A stretch of DNA of 64,000 bases, taken from positions 17,753 through 81,752 of the forward strand of contig JADFHN010000006.1 of assembly GCA_022567155.1 (NCBI GenBank), in the 5' to 3' direction. The stretch is from Bacteroidota bacterium. GTDB taxonomy: Bacteria; Bacteroidota; Bacteroidia; Cytophagales; Cyclobacteriaceae. Made by a program: the position numbers and the translations under genes. This document shows positions 1 to 8,829 of this stretch, piece after piece; the first letter of the stretch is position 1, and each line of letters opens with the position of its first letter. The notes beneath the pieces were generated by a model. The model searched no databases. It was not told the origin of the DNA and saw only the letters and a program-made list of their open reading frames with translations.

Positions 1-1
1 T

Positions 2-1252
2 GGAATTAAAAACAACGGCAGTGAATCGCTGTTGCTAACCGGCCTCAGCGGCAGTGTCGAAGATGTTTCTTCCATTGACCCGTCCGTTTTTCCGAAGATA
101 CGGCTGAAGGGTATGTTCAGCGATGAGCAAAATCTTACGGTCCCACAATTGAAAAAGTGGATGGTTATTTATAGCTCACCACCTGAAGGTGTGCTTGTTT
201 TTACAGATGAAGATGTGCGGATAGCACTGCAGGAAGGCGATACCACCCTTACAGGGTTTGCCTTTCTGAATGTATCAGACAGGGATTTTACCGACTCTCT
301 GGATGTGCAATATTCGGTATTCAATCTCGATTCACGGACAAAAGAGGATTTCTCCTTCAGGATTGAACCGGTTTTTGCCGGTGACACAACAAATTTTGAT
401 ACGCCCCTGAATTCATTCGGGAAATCCGGACTGAATGATCTCAACGTAGTTGTCAATCCAGGAATTTTGCCAGAACAGGATTATAACAATAATGTAATCC
501 AGCTTTTGGGGTACATGACAGTAGAAAAAGACAATATTAATCCATTGGTGGAGGTCACCATCGACGGTGAGCATATTTTTGACGGTGACATCGTATCACC
601 AAGTCCGTTTATCAGCATTCGTGTACGCGATGCCAACCCATTTCTGCTTCTTCAGGATACTACCGTCACCGATATTTTTCTGAAGGCCCCTTGTGAAGGA
701 TGCATATTGAAGCGTATACCTTATTCGGATCCGGCTGTTATATGGGAGGCGTCAGAAGAAAATAACAAACCATTCATTATTGAATATAATCCTCAAAATC
801 TGGGGAATGGGATTTACCTTCTTGAGGTTCAGGCAAGGGATGCAACAGGCAACAAAGCTGGAGATGAGCCATTCCGGATCCACTTTGAAGTTATTAATGA
901 ATCGACAATCACCAATTTTTATCCGTATCCCAATCCATTTTCAAGCAGTACACGGTTTGTGTTTACTCTTACGGGAAATGAGATTCCGGATGAAATAAAA
1001 ATTCAAATCATGACCATTTCCGGCAGGATTGTACGTGAAATCACGCAGGATGAACTGGGCCCGGTCCGGATTGGTAACAATATTTCCGAGTTTGCCTGGG
1101 ATGGCAGGGATGAATATGGTGACCAGTTAGCCAATGGAGTGTACTTGTACCGGGTGATTGTGCGGATAAACGGTCAGGATGTGGACATGCGGATGTCCGG
1201 TGGTGACAAAGCATTTAAAAACGGGTTTGGTAAGATCTATTTGTTGCGGTAA
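2..1252 (+). CDS. C-terminal part of a large secreted surface protein, probably C25-peptidase/PorU2-like (5' end outside window)
   Basis: The frame is open from base 2 with no start, so only the last ~416 residues are visible. They show beta-rich Ig-like segments ('DANPFLLLQDTT', 'LGNGIYLLEVQARDATGNKA'), then a 'YPNPF' motif and a FlgD Ig-like tail with 'WDGRDEYGDQLANGVYLYR', ending in 'GKIYLLR'. This arrangement is known from the C-termini of very large Bacteroidota proteins carrying an N-terminal C25 (gingipain-type) peptidase and exported through the type IX system. The peptidase part would lie upstream and is not seen, so the protease assignment is inference from tail resemblance. It could equally be another large adhesin with the same tail. 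No gene follows on this strand for 2.5 kb. Confidence 0.6.
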   Translation, partial: GIKNNGSESLLLTGLSGSVEDVSSIDPSVFPKIRLKGMFSDEQNLTVPQLKKWMVIYSSPPEGVLVFTDEDVRIALQEGDTTLTGFAFLNVSDRDFTDSLDVQYSVFNLDSRTKEDFSFRIEPVFAGDTTNFDTPLNSFGKSGLNDLNVVVNPGILPEQDYNNNVIQLLGYMTVEKDNINPLVEVTIDGEHIFDGDIVSPSPFISIRVRDANPFLLLQDTTVTDIFLKAPCEGCILKRIPYSDPAVIWEASEENNKPFIIEYNPQNLGNGIYLLEVQARDATGNKAGDEPFRIHFEVINESTITNFYPYPNPFSSSTRFVFTLTGNEIPDEIKIQIMTISGRIVREITQDELGPVRIGNNISEFAWDGRDEYGDQLANGVYLYRVIVRINGQDVDMRMSGGDKAFKNGFGKIYLLR

Positions 1253-1450
1253 AAGAAAGGTTAAATAAGCGCCTTTTTCAATTCATTTTACCGGGTATAA
1301 GGTTATTTTACTGGTTGCAGAGCTACCCGAATCTGGCGCAGAAGTTACCTGTGCCGTTTTCTTCGAAAAAGAACCCAATTTGTCCTGATGATTAGCATAT
1401 AGCAAAAGCTTAGTCATGCCATGACTGGTTTCAGTTCAATCTGTGCAAAT

Positions 1451-1618
1451 TTATATGGTTAAATAAACTTCTTTATCTACCAGTTTCTTTTCTAACCAAC
1501 TTCCACCCTTGCCAATGTTCCAATCAAATCGGTTTATTAAGAATGACGTACTTAAATACTTACGATTTTCATTATATGTAATTGGGTTACCCACATAAAG
1601 CACAGAGATTGTATCCCA
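1451..1618 (-). pseudogene. Remnant resembling the C-terminal end of a YceI-like protein
   Basis: Read on the minus strand, about 55 codons from a Trp-Asp-Thr near 1618 to a TAA at 1453-1451 give a peptide containing 'SFLINRFDWNIGKGG' and 'KLVDKEVYLTI'. This resembles the last strands of YceI/lipocalin-like proteins, which end with a '.f.I.R.dW.i.yg....l.dk.I.L.i' pattern. It has no start codon, and its frame is closed by a TGA just upstream. It lies about 280 bp downstream of the truncated YceI-like gene that stops at 1897, in the same orientation, so it may be the separated 3' end of that gene. The match is weak and short; a chance resemblance or a remnant of another YceI copy remains possible. 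Confidence 0.35.
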
Positions 1619-1746
1619 AAACTGCCTTCAATCTGCTGAATCGCAATTTTTGTCCGATTTCTGAATCAGAGTAGATGATGACTATAGTTTAATACAGCAT
1701 TGTTAAATGTAAATGGTTAAAGCCCAGTATATTATAATGATCTCAA

Positions 1747-1830
1747 AACCCCAGACTTAAGCCTGGGGTTAGTAGTACTAATAAGAAAAAGGACTTTAGT
1801 CCTGTATAGTTGCAGATTGCAACCCTAATT
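1747..1830. repeat. REP-like cluster of three palindromes between the two YceI-like pieces
   Basis: Three inverted repeats stand in a row. A 24-bp near-perfect palindrome lies at 1747-1770, centred on CTTAAG with CCCCAG/CTGGGG arms. AGGACT-TT-AGTCCT lies at 1790-1803, and TTGCA-GAT-TGCAA at 1810-1822. An ACCCTAATT word follows at 1822-1830 and recurs at 1894-1902, so the segment 1822-1902 is bracketed by direct repeats. Clusters of this kind are typical of non-autonomous REP/MITE elements. The remainder of 1253-1746 shows no other convincing gene apart from the remnant at 1451-1618. Confidence 0.5.
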
Positions 1831-1896
1831 TAAAATATAGCCTGGATGATTTGTAATTTATTATATACCAATGTTATGATACCTAAATGAGTAACC

Positions 1897-2409
1897 CTAA
1901 TTTTTAAGATGCACAGGGATTGATATATTTTTTGTTACATCCTTTATTGTCATATTCCCGTTTATTTTCAGTAAAGTATCATTTGTATATTGGACATTTG
2001 TAATCTCAAATTTCGATTCGAGATATTTTTGCTTATTATAATCACTCTTTAAATGTGTTGTCAGGTTCCGGATTGCAATTGTTTCATGTACGGGAATATC
2101 GGTAATTTCGATGGAATTCATATCAGCCATGAAGTACCCGCCGGTAAGTTTATCATTTTTAAAAAGTAAGATACCTTCTTTCAATTTCAGGGTTCCTTCA
2201 TGCTTCCCTGTTCGCATCATTTTTGTTTCCTTCCAACGAATAATGAATTTTTTCGTATCTATTTGTTTCTCTTTTGCACTTTTGGATGGATTTACTGTCT
2301 GTGTTTGATTGGTGATTGCTGAATACTATTCTGACATATGCCTGCCTTCCCACCCGTAACTGGTTAGCAGAACAAATAGAAATAGATTTTTTAAAAAAAG
2401 ATCATTCAT
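1897..2409 (-). pseudogene. YceI-like protein gene with in-frame TAG near the N-terminus and lost 3' end
   Basis: From an ATG at 2409 the minus-strand frame reads a signal-peptide-like leader (MNDLFLKNLFLFVLLTS...), reaches TAG at 2328-2326, and continues in the same frame to 1897. After the stop it encodes the YceI pattern ('IDTKKFIIRWK', 'GKHEGTLKLKEG', 'MADMNSIEITDI', 'GNMTIKDVTKNISIPVHL'). YceI proteins are small lipocalin-like periplasmic binders of isoprenoid-type lipids. The open frame after the stop would restart at an internal ATG (2220), which would lack the signal peptide and first strand. The C-terminal strands are also missing, and a remnant lies past a palindrome cluster. The start overlaps the preceding gene's stop (ATGAATGA), indicating an original operon with the dioxygenase-like gene. 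A base-calling error at the TAG is possible. Confidence 0.6.
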
Positions 2410-3043
2410 AATTGGGAACGTTTTTTCCTAAAATGATGTCTCTTTTGCCAACCCAAAGGTTTCCTTCTTTGTGTATGGATAGTAATCCCGAACTACCGCC
2501 ACGTTGTGAGTGGGGCGATATTTCCTTTTCTGTCAGTAATGGATCACCTTCAAAGTGGTAACTCCCGAGCCAATAATATTTTCCGTTGGGCTCTAATATT
2601 ATTGGGTGGATATGGGCAGATATTGACCCATCGGGATAGGTGCCGGGCTTTAGAGTGTAAAACGTATATCTTCCGTCTTTACCTGTCTTCACCCAACCCC
2701 TGATGTAGCCATGCCGTTTAGCCCAGTTCTTTTTGTCGTACTTGTTCTCATATATTCCATTTTGATTGGTATGATAAACGTAAAGGATCACATCCCGGGC
2801 AGGTGTTTTACCATCATTTTGATAAACTGTTCCGCTGATTTTTATTCTTGTTCCTTCTCCCTTAAAATCAGGTAATGTGTCTATGGAGTGCAACTCTTTG
2901 TTACCATATTCAAAAATTGCTTCGCAACCTTCGCATGGCCCACCAATTAATTTGGCGTTACTTTCATTCCAGGTTTGAGCACGTGTGCATGGTGATAGTA
3001 AAATTGTCAGAAAAAGCGTTATGATTGATTTTGTTATTGACAT
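2402..3043 (-). CDS. Secreted intradiol ring-cleavage dioxygenase-like protein
   Basis: The 213-residue protein starts with a signal peptide (MSITKSIITLFLTILLSPCTRAQ). A transthyretin-like beta-sandwich core follows ('RIKISGTVYQNDGKTPARDVILYVYHTNQNG'), then 'GYIRGWVKTGKDGRYTFYTLKPG' and 'SAHIHPIILE'. In intradiol dioxygenases two Tyr and two His ligands hold Fe(III); here tyrosines and an H-x-H pair lie at comparable places. Secreted Bacteroidota members of this family are usually annotated only by fold, and whether this one cleaves catechols is unknown. Residues 36-40 hold a 'GPCEGCEA' motif common in this subgroup. Its stop overlaps the start of the broken YceI-like gene, so the two were co-transcribed. 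Confidence 0.7.
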   Translation of the reverse strand: MSITKSIITLFLTILLSPCTRAQTWNESNAKLIGGPCEGCEAIFEYGNKELHSIDTLPDFKGEGTRIKISGTVYQNDGKTPARDVILYVYHTNQNGIYENKYDKKNWAKRHGYIRGWVKTGKDGRYTFYTLKPGTYPDGSISAHIHPIILEPNGKYYWLGSYHFEGDPLLTEKEISPHSQRGGSSGLLSIHKEGNLWVGKRDIILGKNVPNYE

Positions 3044-3152
3044 TATATTTAATATTACTATTAGCAGTTATATAAATGCAATTCATATCCGGTACAAATG
3101 CACTAATGGCTATCTGACTGTTTACATTTCAAAGACCATCAGGAGCGTACAT

Positions 3153-3587
3153 TTAAACTACAATAAAAGTCCTTCCCAATACATCTATATCGCTTCCGGA
3201 AGGAAGATGTGCTTTTATATCCTTAAACTCAAAAGTGCCTCCCTGTTTTAATGACCTCATACTTTTCAGCATTTCGTCGGTTAACACGTGTGATGTACCC
3301 TTAAAAACCTTTGATTTACCATCGGAATTTACATGTAAACTGAATTTGTATATTAAAGATCCGGCCGCACATCCCGCAACGCCGACTTCCGAATTAAACA
3401 TGAGGTCTTTACTTGTTATATCCCCTCCGAATTTGCCGCCAAACGTGGCATAGGCGCCACCTGCAATTTCTGTGTCACTTTCACTGTCACAGAGAATAGT
3501 TAGTCCGTTACCGACGGTTTGTGTTGAAATGAATAAAAAAAGGCCGCATAATATTGCTGCATGTGAAGATTTTAGAAAATTTTTCAT
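3153..3587 (-). CDS. Small exported protein resembling the C-terminal domain of GldM/PorM
   Basis: The 144-residue protein has a hydrophobic N-terminus (AAILCGLFLFISTQTVGN) without a lipobox. The body contains 'GGKFGGDITSKDL', a 'VGVAG' stretch, 'IYKFSLHVNSDGKSKVF', 'LTDEMLKSMRSLKQGGTFEFKDIKAHLPSG' (seen in two parts) and a final 'GRTFIVV'. That order matches the last periplasmic domain of GldM/PorM, the type IX secretion and gliding motor component, where a similar strand-helix-strand ending ('.l....i...k.G....f.nI.a..pdG') is found. Here the domain stands alone, without transmembrane motor helices or other gld genes nearby. Resemblance is by eye only; function is unknown. Confidence 0.5.
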   Translation of the reverse strand: MKNFLKSSHAAILCGLFLFISTQTVGNGLTILCDSESDTEIAGGAYATFGGKFGGDITSKDLMFNSEVGVAGCAAGSLIYKFSLHVNSDGKSKVFKGTSHVLTDEMLKSMRSLKQGGTFEFKDIKAHLPSGSDIDVLGRTFIVV

Positions 3588-3829
3588 GATCGTTTTGTTT
3601 TTTATTAAAGAATTTTAGATAAAATTAATGATAACAGGAATACCAAATTATTAAAATAGACTAACTACAGGATTTGGTATATATACAGCTAATTCATAGA
3701 TATATATGTTTTGAAAGGGCATATTTGAATTTAATCTGTTGTTGCTCTATAATATCATGTCGTTGCTCGGCAATCTGTCAATCATTGCGTTTTATTTGCC
3801 ATATTTAATGTGCGGTTTGATGCTATGGT

Positions 3830-4870
3830 ATGAATAAAGACACAGGAAAAGGTAAGTTAAAAGTAGTTTTGATTCATTCATTATTATGGCTTTTGTATGT
3901 GGTATCAGAGTATATAGCTAACCTGCCCCACTTCCGTCCGAATGAAAGTTTTACCTTCATCGGCTCCACCCTTATTTCTCTTCCTTTGCTTATTATACCC
4001 ACATACTTCATTGTATTCTTTGCGGTACCGCGTTATTTAAAACGAGACAGATTTGCGTTGTTTGTATTGATCATACTGATTACAGGAGCTCTCGTACTGG
4101 CCGGGAGAATGAAATGGCTGGAATTGATCAATTACCTGAATTATGATTATATAGGCAGCGTACCGGTTTCCAAAGTCCTGAAAAATACAATTCGAGATTA
4201 TTCAGTAATAGCTCTTGCAATCTGTATTTACATTATAAGTGACTGGCGTAAAAAGGAAAATGAAAATAAACGTTTGATGGAGGCCAAAGCAAAATCAGAT
4301 ATCGAGCTGCTGAAAAGACAGCTTTGACCACACTTTCTGTTCAACACACTCAATAATATTTACAGCCTTTCTTTGAAAAACTCTGATCAGACCTCCCGGA
4401 GTATTCTTAAGTTATCCAATCTGCTGGAGTACCTTGTGTATCAGGCAGGCGAGAGTCAGGTTGCCCTGATACAGGAAATTAACCTTGTGAAGAATTATAT
4501 TGATCTGGAAGTGCTGAGGTACGGCAATGAATTAAACATACAGTTGGACATTGAAGAGGTGGATCAATCGGTTAAAACGGCTCCTCTGATACTTTTGCCC
4601 TTTGTGGAAAATTGTTTCAAACATGGCGGTAAAAATAAAAATGGTGTATTTTGGATAAAAGTGAAAATTCGTGTATTTGAAAAGGTATTAACTATTATTA
4701 TAAATAATAGTAAAAGTAAATCAAAAAGAACGGGGAAACCTGATACACCGGGGGTAGGGCTCACAAACGTTACCGAAAGACTGGACTTGTTATATCCCGG
4801 GAAATACAAGCTGGAGATTGAAAACAGTGCGGATTTTTATTCGGTTAAGCTTGAGTTAAACATAAAGTAG
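3830..4870 (+). pseudogene. LytS-type sensor histidine kinase interrupted by in-frame TGA in the QLxPHFLFN motif
   Basis: From ATG 3830 the frame encodes about four membrane helices (residues ~12-135), then a coiled linker ending 'SDIELLKRQL', followed by TGA at 4325-4327. The same frame resumes at once with 'PHFLFNTLNNIYSL' and a complete HATPase domain ('VENCFKHGGKN', 'PGVGLTNVTERL') to TAG at 4868-4870. With a sense codon at 4325 it would be a normal 346-residue LytS/YehU-type kinase (HisKA_7TM/His_kinase family), whose phosphorylated His is the one in PHFLFN. The TGA separates the sensor from the catalytic half. The partner regulator gene overlaps its last codon. The cause could be a nonsense mutation, a sequencing error or stop-codon readthrough; TGA is used as an ordinary terminator elsewhere in the window. 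Confidence 0.75.
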
Positions 4871-5571
4871 TGACGAAATACAGATGTTTTATAGTAGATG
4901 ATGAGCCTTTGGCCATAGATGCGATAGCCAGTCATCTTGATAAACTTCCGCAGTTTCAGGTGAAGGGAAAGTTCACCGAAGCGCTGAAAGCTTATAGTGC
5001 GTTGAAAAATACCCGGGTTGATCTTATCTTTCTTGATATCCAGATGCCTGATTATAACGGGCTTGATTTTATAAAATCTATTCAAAAAAAGCCTGAAATC
5101 ATTATTACTACTGCCTACAGAGAGTTTGCCGTGGAAGGTTTTGAATTGAACATTCTGGACTATCTTGTAAAGCCGGTTGCATTCGAACGATTTATGAAAT
5201 CAATCGACAAATTTTTGGATAAAAAAGCGAAAGGCAGCCATTCATCAGGTGAAGGATCTGGTTTTGTAATGGTGAGGGCAGACCGCAAGTTTATTAAAAT
5301 TAAACTGGATGATATTCTTTATATTGAAGGTCTGAAAGATTATGTAAGAATTGTACTTCCGGAGCAGCAGGTACTCACCCGGCAATCTATTGGAAATTTT
5401 TATCAGAATTTAAATGAAGAAGATTTTCTACAGGTTCACAAATCTTTTATTGTATCCAAAAGCAGAATTACCGCTTATACCTCCCACGAAGTGGAAATCG
5501 GTAAAATTGAAATACCGATAGGAAGAATTTATAAAGAGGCCTTCCTTCAGGTCATGAAGGATAATACATAG
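4870..5571 (+). CDS. LytTR-family response regulator
   Basis: The 233-residue protein starts with GTG overlapping the last base of the kinase stop (TAGTG), so it is translationally coupled to the broken kinase. Residues 1-120 are a receiver domain ('FIVDDEP', phosphoacceptor D56 in 'LIFLDIQMP', 'TTAYREFAVEGFELNILDYLVKP'). Residues ~130-230 are a LytTR DNA-binding domain ('FVMVRADRKFIKIKLDDILYIEGLKDYVRI' in two parts, 'VHKSFIVSKSRI'). It is probably a transcription factor acting on a nearby or distant operon; no target site is evident here. It appears intact although its kinase is interrupted. Confidence 0.9.
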   Translation: MTKYRCFIVDDEPLAIDAIASHLDKLPQFQVKGKFTEALKAYSALKNTRVDLIFLDIQMPDYNGLDFIKSIQKKPEIIITTAYREFAVEGFELNILDYLVKPVAFERFMKSIDKFLDKKAKGSHSSGEGSGFVMVRADRKFIKIKLDDILYIEGLKDYVRIVLPEQQVLTRQSIGNFYQNLNEEDFLQVHKSFIVSKSRITAYTSHEVEIGKIEIPIGRIYKEAFLQVMKDNT

Positions 5572-5672
5572 ATCATTTCAGGCGCTTATCCGGATGGATT
5601 GAAATAATAGGTTGCACATGATACCCTAATTGCTGAAATTAGCCGGTTCACTAAAATACCAAAGATAAAAAC

Positions 5673-6755
5673 ATGAATCAGGCTCTGCAACTGAAACCCG
5701 GAGTGATCTCCGGCAACGACCTTAAGGAATTATACGATTTCGCCAATCGCAGCAACATCGCTTTTCCTGCGGTGAATGTGATCGGGACAAACAGCGTAAA
5801 CGCCGTTCTCGAAACCGCCAGGGACGTTAATTCACCGGTGATTATCCAGTTTTCGAATGGAGGAGCGCACTTTTATGCAGGTAAAGGACTGGATAACAGT
5901 GATCAGCAGGCAGCCATTGACGGCTGTGTTACGGGCGCATTGCACATCCATCACTTGGCCGAAAAGTACGGTATTCCGGTAATCCTACATACCGATCACG
6001 CTGCAAAAAAATTACTTCCCTGGATTGAAGGACTGATCGGGGAGGGTCAAAAGTTCTATGAGCAAAATGGCAAGCCGCTTTTTAGTTCACACATGCTTGA
6101 CTTGTCGGAAGAACCACTTGAAGAAAATCTCGAAACAAGCTGTCTGCATTTCAAATCCATGAGTGAAATGGGAATGATTATAGAAATTGAATTAGGCGTA
6201 ACAGGCGGGGAGGAAGATGGAGTTGACAATACGGATATTGACAGTTCACGGCTGTACACCCAGCCTGATGAAGTGGCCTATGCCTATGAGAGGTTGAGCA
6301 GGATATCGCATCATTTTACCATTGCAGCTTCTTTTGGCAATGTGCATGGGGTGTATAAACCCGGCAATGTACAGCTTACACCTGTAATCCTGAAAAATTC
6401 ACAGGAGTACATCCGGGAGAAATTTGGTACAGGCCCCAATCCGGTGAATTTTGTATTTCATGGCGGGTCCGGTTCGGAACCGGAGAAAATTACCGAAGCC
6501 ATTGGATACGGGGTTATAAAAATGAACATAGATACTGATATGCAGTGGGCATTCAGTTGTGGAGTACGTAATTACTATGCCGAAAAAAGCGAATACCTGC
6601 AAACACAGATCGGGAACCCCGAAGGGGATGAAAAACCAAATAAGAAATACTATGATCCGCGTGTCTGGCTGCGGGAAGGTGAAAAAGAATTTATCACAAG
6701 GCTGAAGCAGGCATTTAAAGAATTGAATTGTATTAACGTACTAGACCAATTATAA
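5673..6755 (+). CDS. fbaA: Class II fructose-bisphosphate aldolase (FbaA type)
   Basis: The 360-residue protein closely follows E. coli FbaA in length and sequence. It has 'NGGAHFYAGKG', catalytic D108 and zinc ligand H109 in 'ILHTDHAAKKLLPW' (the family often has Cys where A110 stands), 'EIELGVTGGEEDGVDN', 'FGNVHGVYKPGNV', 'FVFHGGSGS' and 'NKKYYDPRVWLR'. It catalyses the reversible cleavage of fructose-1,6-bisphosphate into DHAP and glyceraldehyde-3-phosphate in glycolysis and gluconeogenesis, in the cytoplasm with Zn2+. It begins with ATG, about 100 bp after the response regulator, and leads a block of glycogen and starch genes, which fits supply of gluconeogenic hexose to storage. Confidence 0.95.
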   Translation: MNQALQLKPGVISGNDLKELYDFANRSNIAFPAVNVIGTNSVNAVLETARDVNSPVIIQFSNGGAHFYAGKGLDNSDQQAAIDGCVTGALHIHHLAEKYGIPVILHTDHAAKKLLPWIEGLIGEGQKFYEQNGKPLFSSHMLDLSEEPLEENLETSCLHFKSMSEMGMIIEIELGVTGGEEDGVDNTDIDSSRLYTQPDEVAYAYERLSRISHHFTIAASFGNVHGVYKPGNVQLTPVILKNSQEYIREKFGTGPNPVNFVFHGGSGSEPEKITEAIGYGVIKMNIDTDMQWAFSCGVRNYYAEKSEYLQTQIGNPEGDEKPNKKYYDPRVWLREGEKEFITRLKQAFKELNCINVLDQL

Positions 6756-6805
6756 TACATCAATTGAATTTGTGAATTTTTAAGCTGCACTGTTTTTTTT
6801 CTGAA

Positions 6806-8653
6806 ATGAATAGGCTAAAACATCATTACCTCCCGGGGTTCATACTCCTGCTTGTACTTGTCATCGGGTTTTTGCCTGCAGGAGCCCAGGGCATCAAAAT
6901 TAACCGTATTGACCCGCCAAACTGGTGGGCGGGAATGAAGAATCAGGAACTTCAACTGCTTGTTTATGGGGAACATATTTCGGGATCAGAAGTTTCTTTC
7001 GAATATCCCGGAGTGAAACTAAAGGAAACGATCAGGCTGGAAAACCCGGATTACGTATTTCTCAATCTTCAATTTACCAATGAAGCAATGCCGGGCTCAT
7101 TCCAAATTAAATTTACTTCAGGAAAAAAATCCGAAACCTACAGCTACGAATTAAAAAAAAGAATTTCCCGTATATATAACGGGCTGAATTCAGGCGATGT
7201 ATTGTATCTGATCATGCCTGACAGGTTTGCAAACGGAGATAAAACCAATGATAATGCGGCGGGCATGTATGAAAAGCATGACAGGCAAAATCCCAGCGGA
7301 AAACATGGCGGTGATCTTCAGGGAATCATAAATCATATCGATTATATCCGGAACCTCGGAGTGACTGCCGTTTGGCTTAATCCGGTATTTGAGAACAACA
7401 TGCATGCGTATTCCTACCATGGCTATTCCATTACTGATCATTATAAGGTTGATCCCCGGTACGGTACTAATGAATTGTATTTTGATTTCGTGAATAAATG
7501 CCATGAAACGGCCCTGAAGGTAGTTAAGGATATGATTTTTAATCACTGTGGTAGTGAACATTGGTGGATGAATAATCTCCCGTCCCAGGATTGGCTAAAC
7601 CAATGGCCCGAATACACACAAACAAATTACACCAATGCCGTTTCTTCTGATCCGCATGCATCCGCTGCTGATTACAGGAAACTGGTGGACGGATGGTTTG
7701 TAAAGAGTATGCCTGATTTAAACCAACGCAATACATATCTCGCCACCTATCTGATCCAGAACAGCATCTGGTGGATCGAATCCGCGGGAATTGATGGCAT
7801 ACGTATGGATACCTATCCGTATCCTGACAAAGATATGATGACAACCTGGGTTGACAGGGTTCTTGAGGAGTATCCTGGATTTTACATTGTAGGAGAAACG
7901 TGGCTGCATTCACCAGCCTATGAGTCATATTGGCAGGGTGGTTCGGCAAATTTTGACGGGTACGACTCGCATCTGCCGGGTATTTCCGATTTCCCTGTCC
8001 ACTATGCTGTCATCAATACGTTCAGGAAAGGCGGAAGCGTCGGCAATCTTTATGATGTCATTTCAAAAGACCTGGTATATAGCAATCCGGATATGAATAA
8101 AATATTCATGGACAATCATGATATGGACAGGGTATATGCACAGCTTGGTCAGGATTTGGATAAATTGAAAATGGCTACTGTGTTCATACTCACTACTCGT
8201 GGTATTCCTCAGATTTTTTACGGTACAGAGTTACTGATGAAAGGCACAGGAGATCATGGCGTGATCAGGGAAGATTTTCCAGGTGGCTGGCCGGGAGATG
8301 CACGAAATGCATTTTCGCAGAAGGGAAGAACAGCAGATGAAAACGCATATTTTAATTTTATCCAAAAGATTTTACAATGGCGGAAAAACAACCATGCCGT
8401 TGAAAACGGAAGACTTATACACTTTATTCCTGAAGACGAAATCTATGTATATTCAAAATATTCAGATAAAAGTGCCTATGTGGTCATTATTAATAATAAC
8501 TCAGCGGCAAAGACTGTTGCCACCAATAGATATCGTGAATTATTTGATGGTTATACGAATGCCATGGAAATCATTTCAGGAACAATTGTTACTGATCTCA
8601 CCCAGGTTGAGGTTGGCCCGTACTCCGGTATAATCCTCGATTTGTCAAAATAA
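6806..8653 (+). CDS. Secreted GH13 alpha-amylase / neopullulanase-like glycosidase
   Basis: The 615-residue protein has an N-terminal signal peptide (LLLVLVIGFLPAGAQG, cut near residue 28) and an Ig-like N-terminal domain of the cyclomaltodextrinase type (~30-115). A GH13 (beta/alpha)8 barrel follows. Catalytic residues read as D335 ('GIDGIRMDTYPYPD'), E364 ('IVGETW') and D439 ('MDNHDMDR'). Early barrel motifs are 'YLIMPDRFANGD' and 'VTAVWLNPVFENN'. A beta-domain ends the protein. The family hydrolyses alpha-1,4 (sometimes alpha-1,6) bonds in starch, pullulan or cyclodextrins; SusA-like proteins in Bacteroidota act in the periplasm. It is probably periplasmic here, supplying maltodextrins. 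It lies 50 bp after fbaA. Confidence 0.9.
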   Translation: MNRLKHHYLPGFILLLVLVIGFLPAGAQGIKINRIDPPNWWAGMKNQELQLLVYGEHISGSEVSFEYPGVKLKETIRLENPDYVFLNLQFTNEAMPGSFQIKFTSGKKSETYSYELKKRISRIYNGLNSGDVLYLIMPDRFANGDKTNDNAAGMYEKHDRQNPSGKHGGDLQGIINHIDYIRNLGVTAVWLNPVFENNMHAYSYHGYSITDHYKVDPRYGTNELYFDFVNKCHETALKVVKDMIFNHCGSEHWWMNNLPSQDWLNQWPEYTQTNYTNAVSSDPHASAADYRKLVDGWFVKSMPDLNQRNTYLATYLIQNSIWWIESAGIDGIRMDTYPYPDKDMMTTWVDRVLEEYPGFYIVGETWLHSPAYESYWQGGSANFDGYDSHLPGISDFPVHYAVINTFRKGGSVGNLYDVISKDLVYSNPDMNKIFMDNHDMDRVYAQLGQDLDKLKMATVFILTTRGIPQIFYGTELLMKGTGDHGVIREDFPGGWPGDARNAFSQKGRTADENAYFNFIQKILQWRKNNHAVENGRLIHFIPEDEIYVYSKYSDKSAYVVIINNNSAAKTVATNRYRELFDGYTNAMEIISGTIVTDLTQVEVGPYSGIILDLSK

Positions 8654-8829
8654 ACAAATGCAATGGGAAATGCAGGTCGTGTAACGTAGCTTACCAATGA
8701 ATGCGGATAATCATGGAAATGGAATGATCGTGAGGATGTTTAAAAATAATCCGGCAGATTTAACAAGGCTTAATATTTTATATAGACGAAACGTGAATTT
8801 AATAATGGATTTTGCAGACGATTCGGATA

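Noticed and set aside
2326..4327. Alternative genetic code (TAG or TGA read as sense)
   Set aside because: Both codons terminate many intact genes in the window, for example TGA ending the dioxygenase-like gene (2404-2402), the desaturase and ansA's neighbours, and TAG ending the response regulator (5569-5571) and the VOC gene. Genuine reassignment is excluded; local readthrough remains possible.
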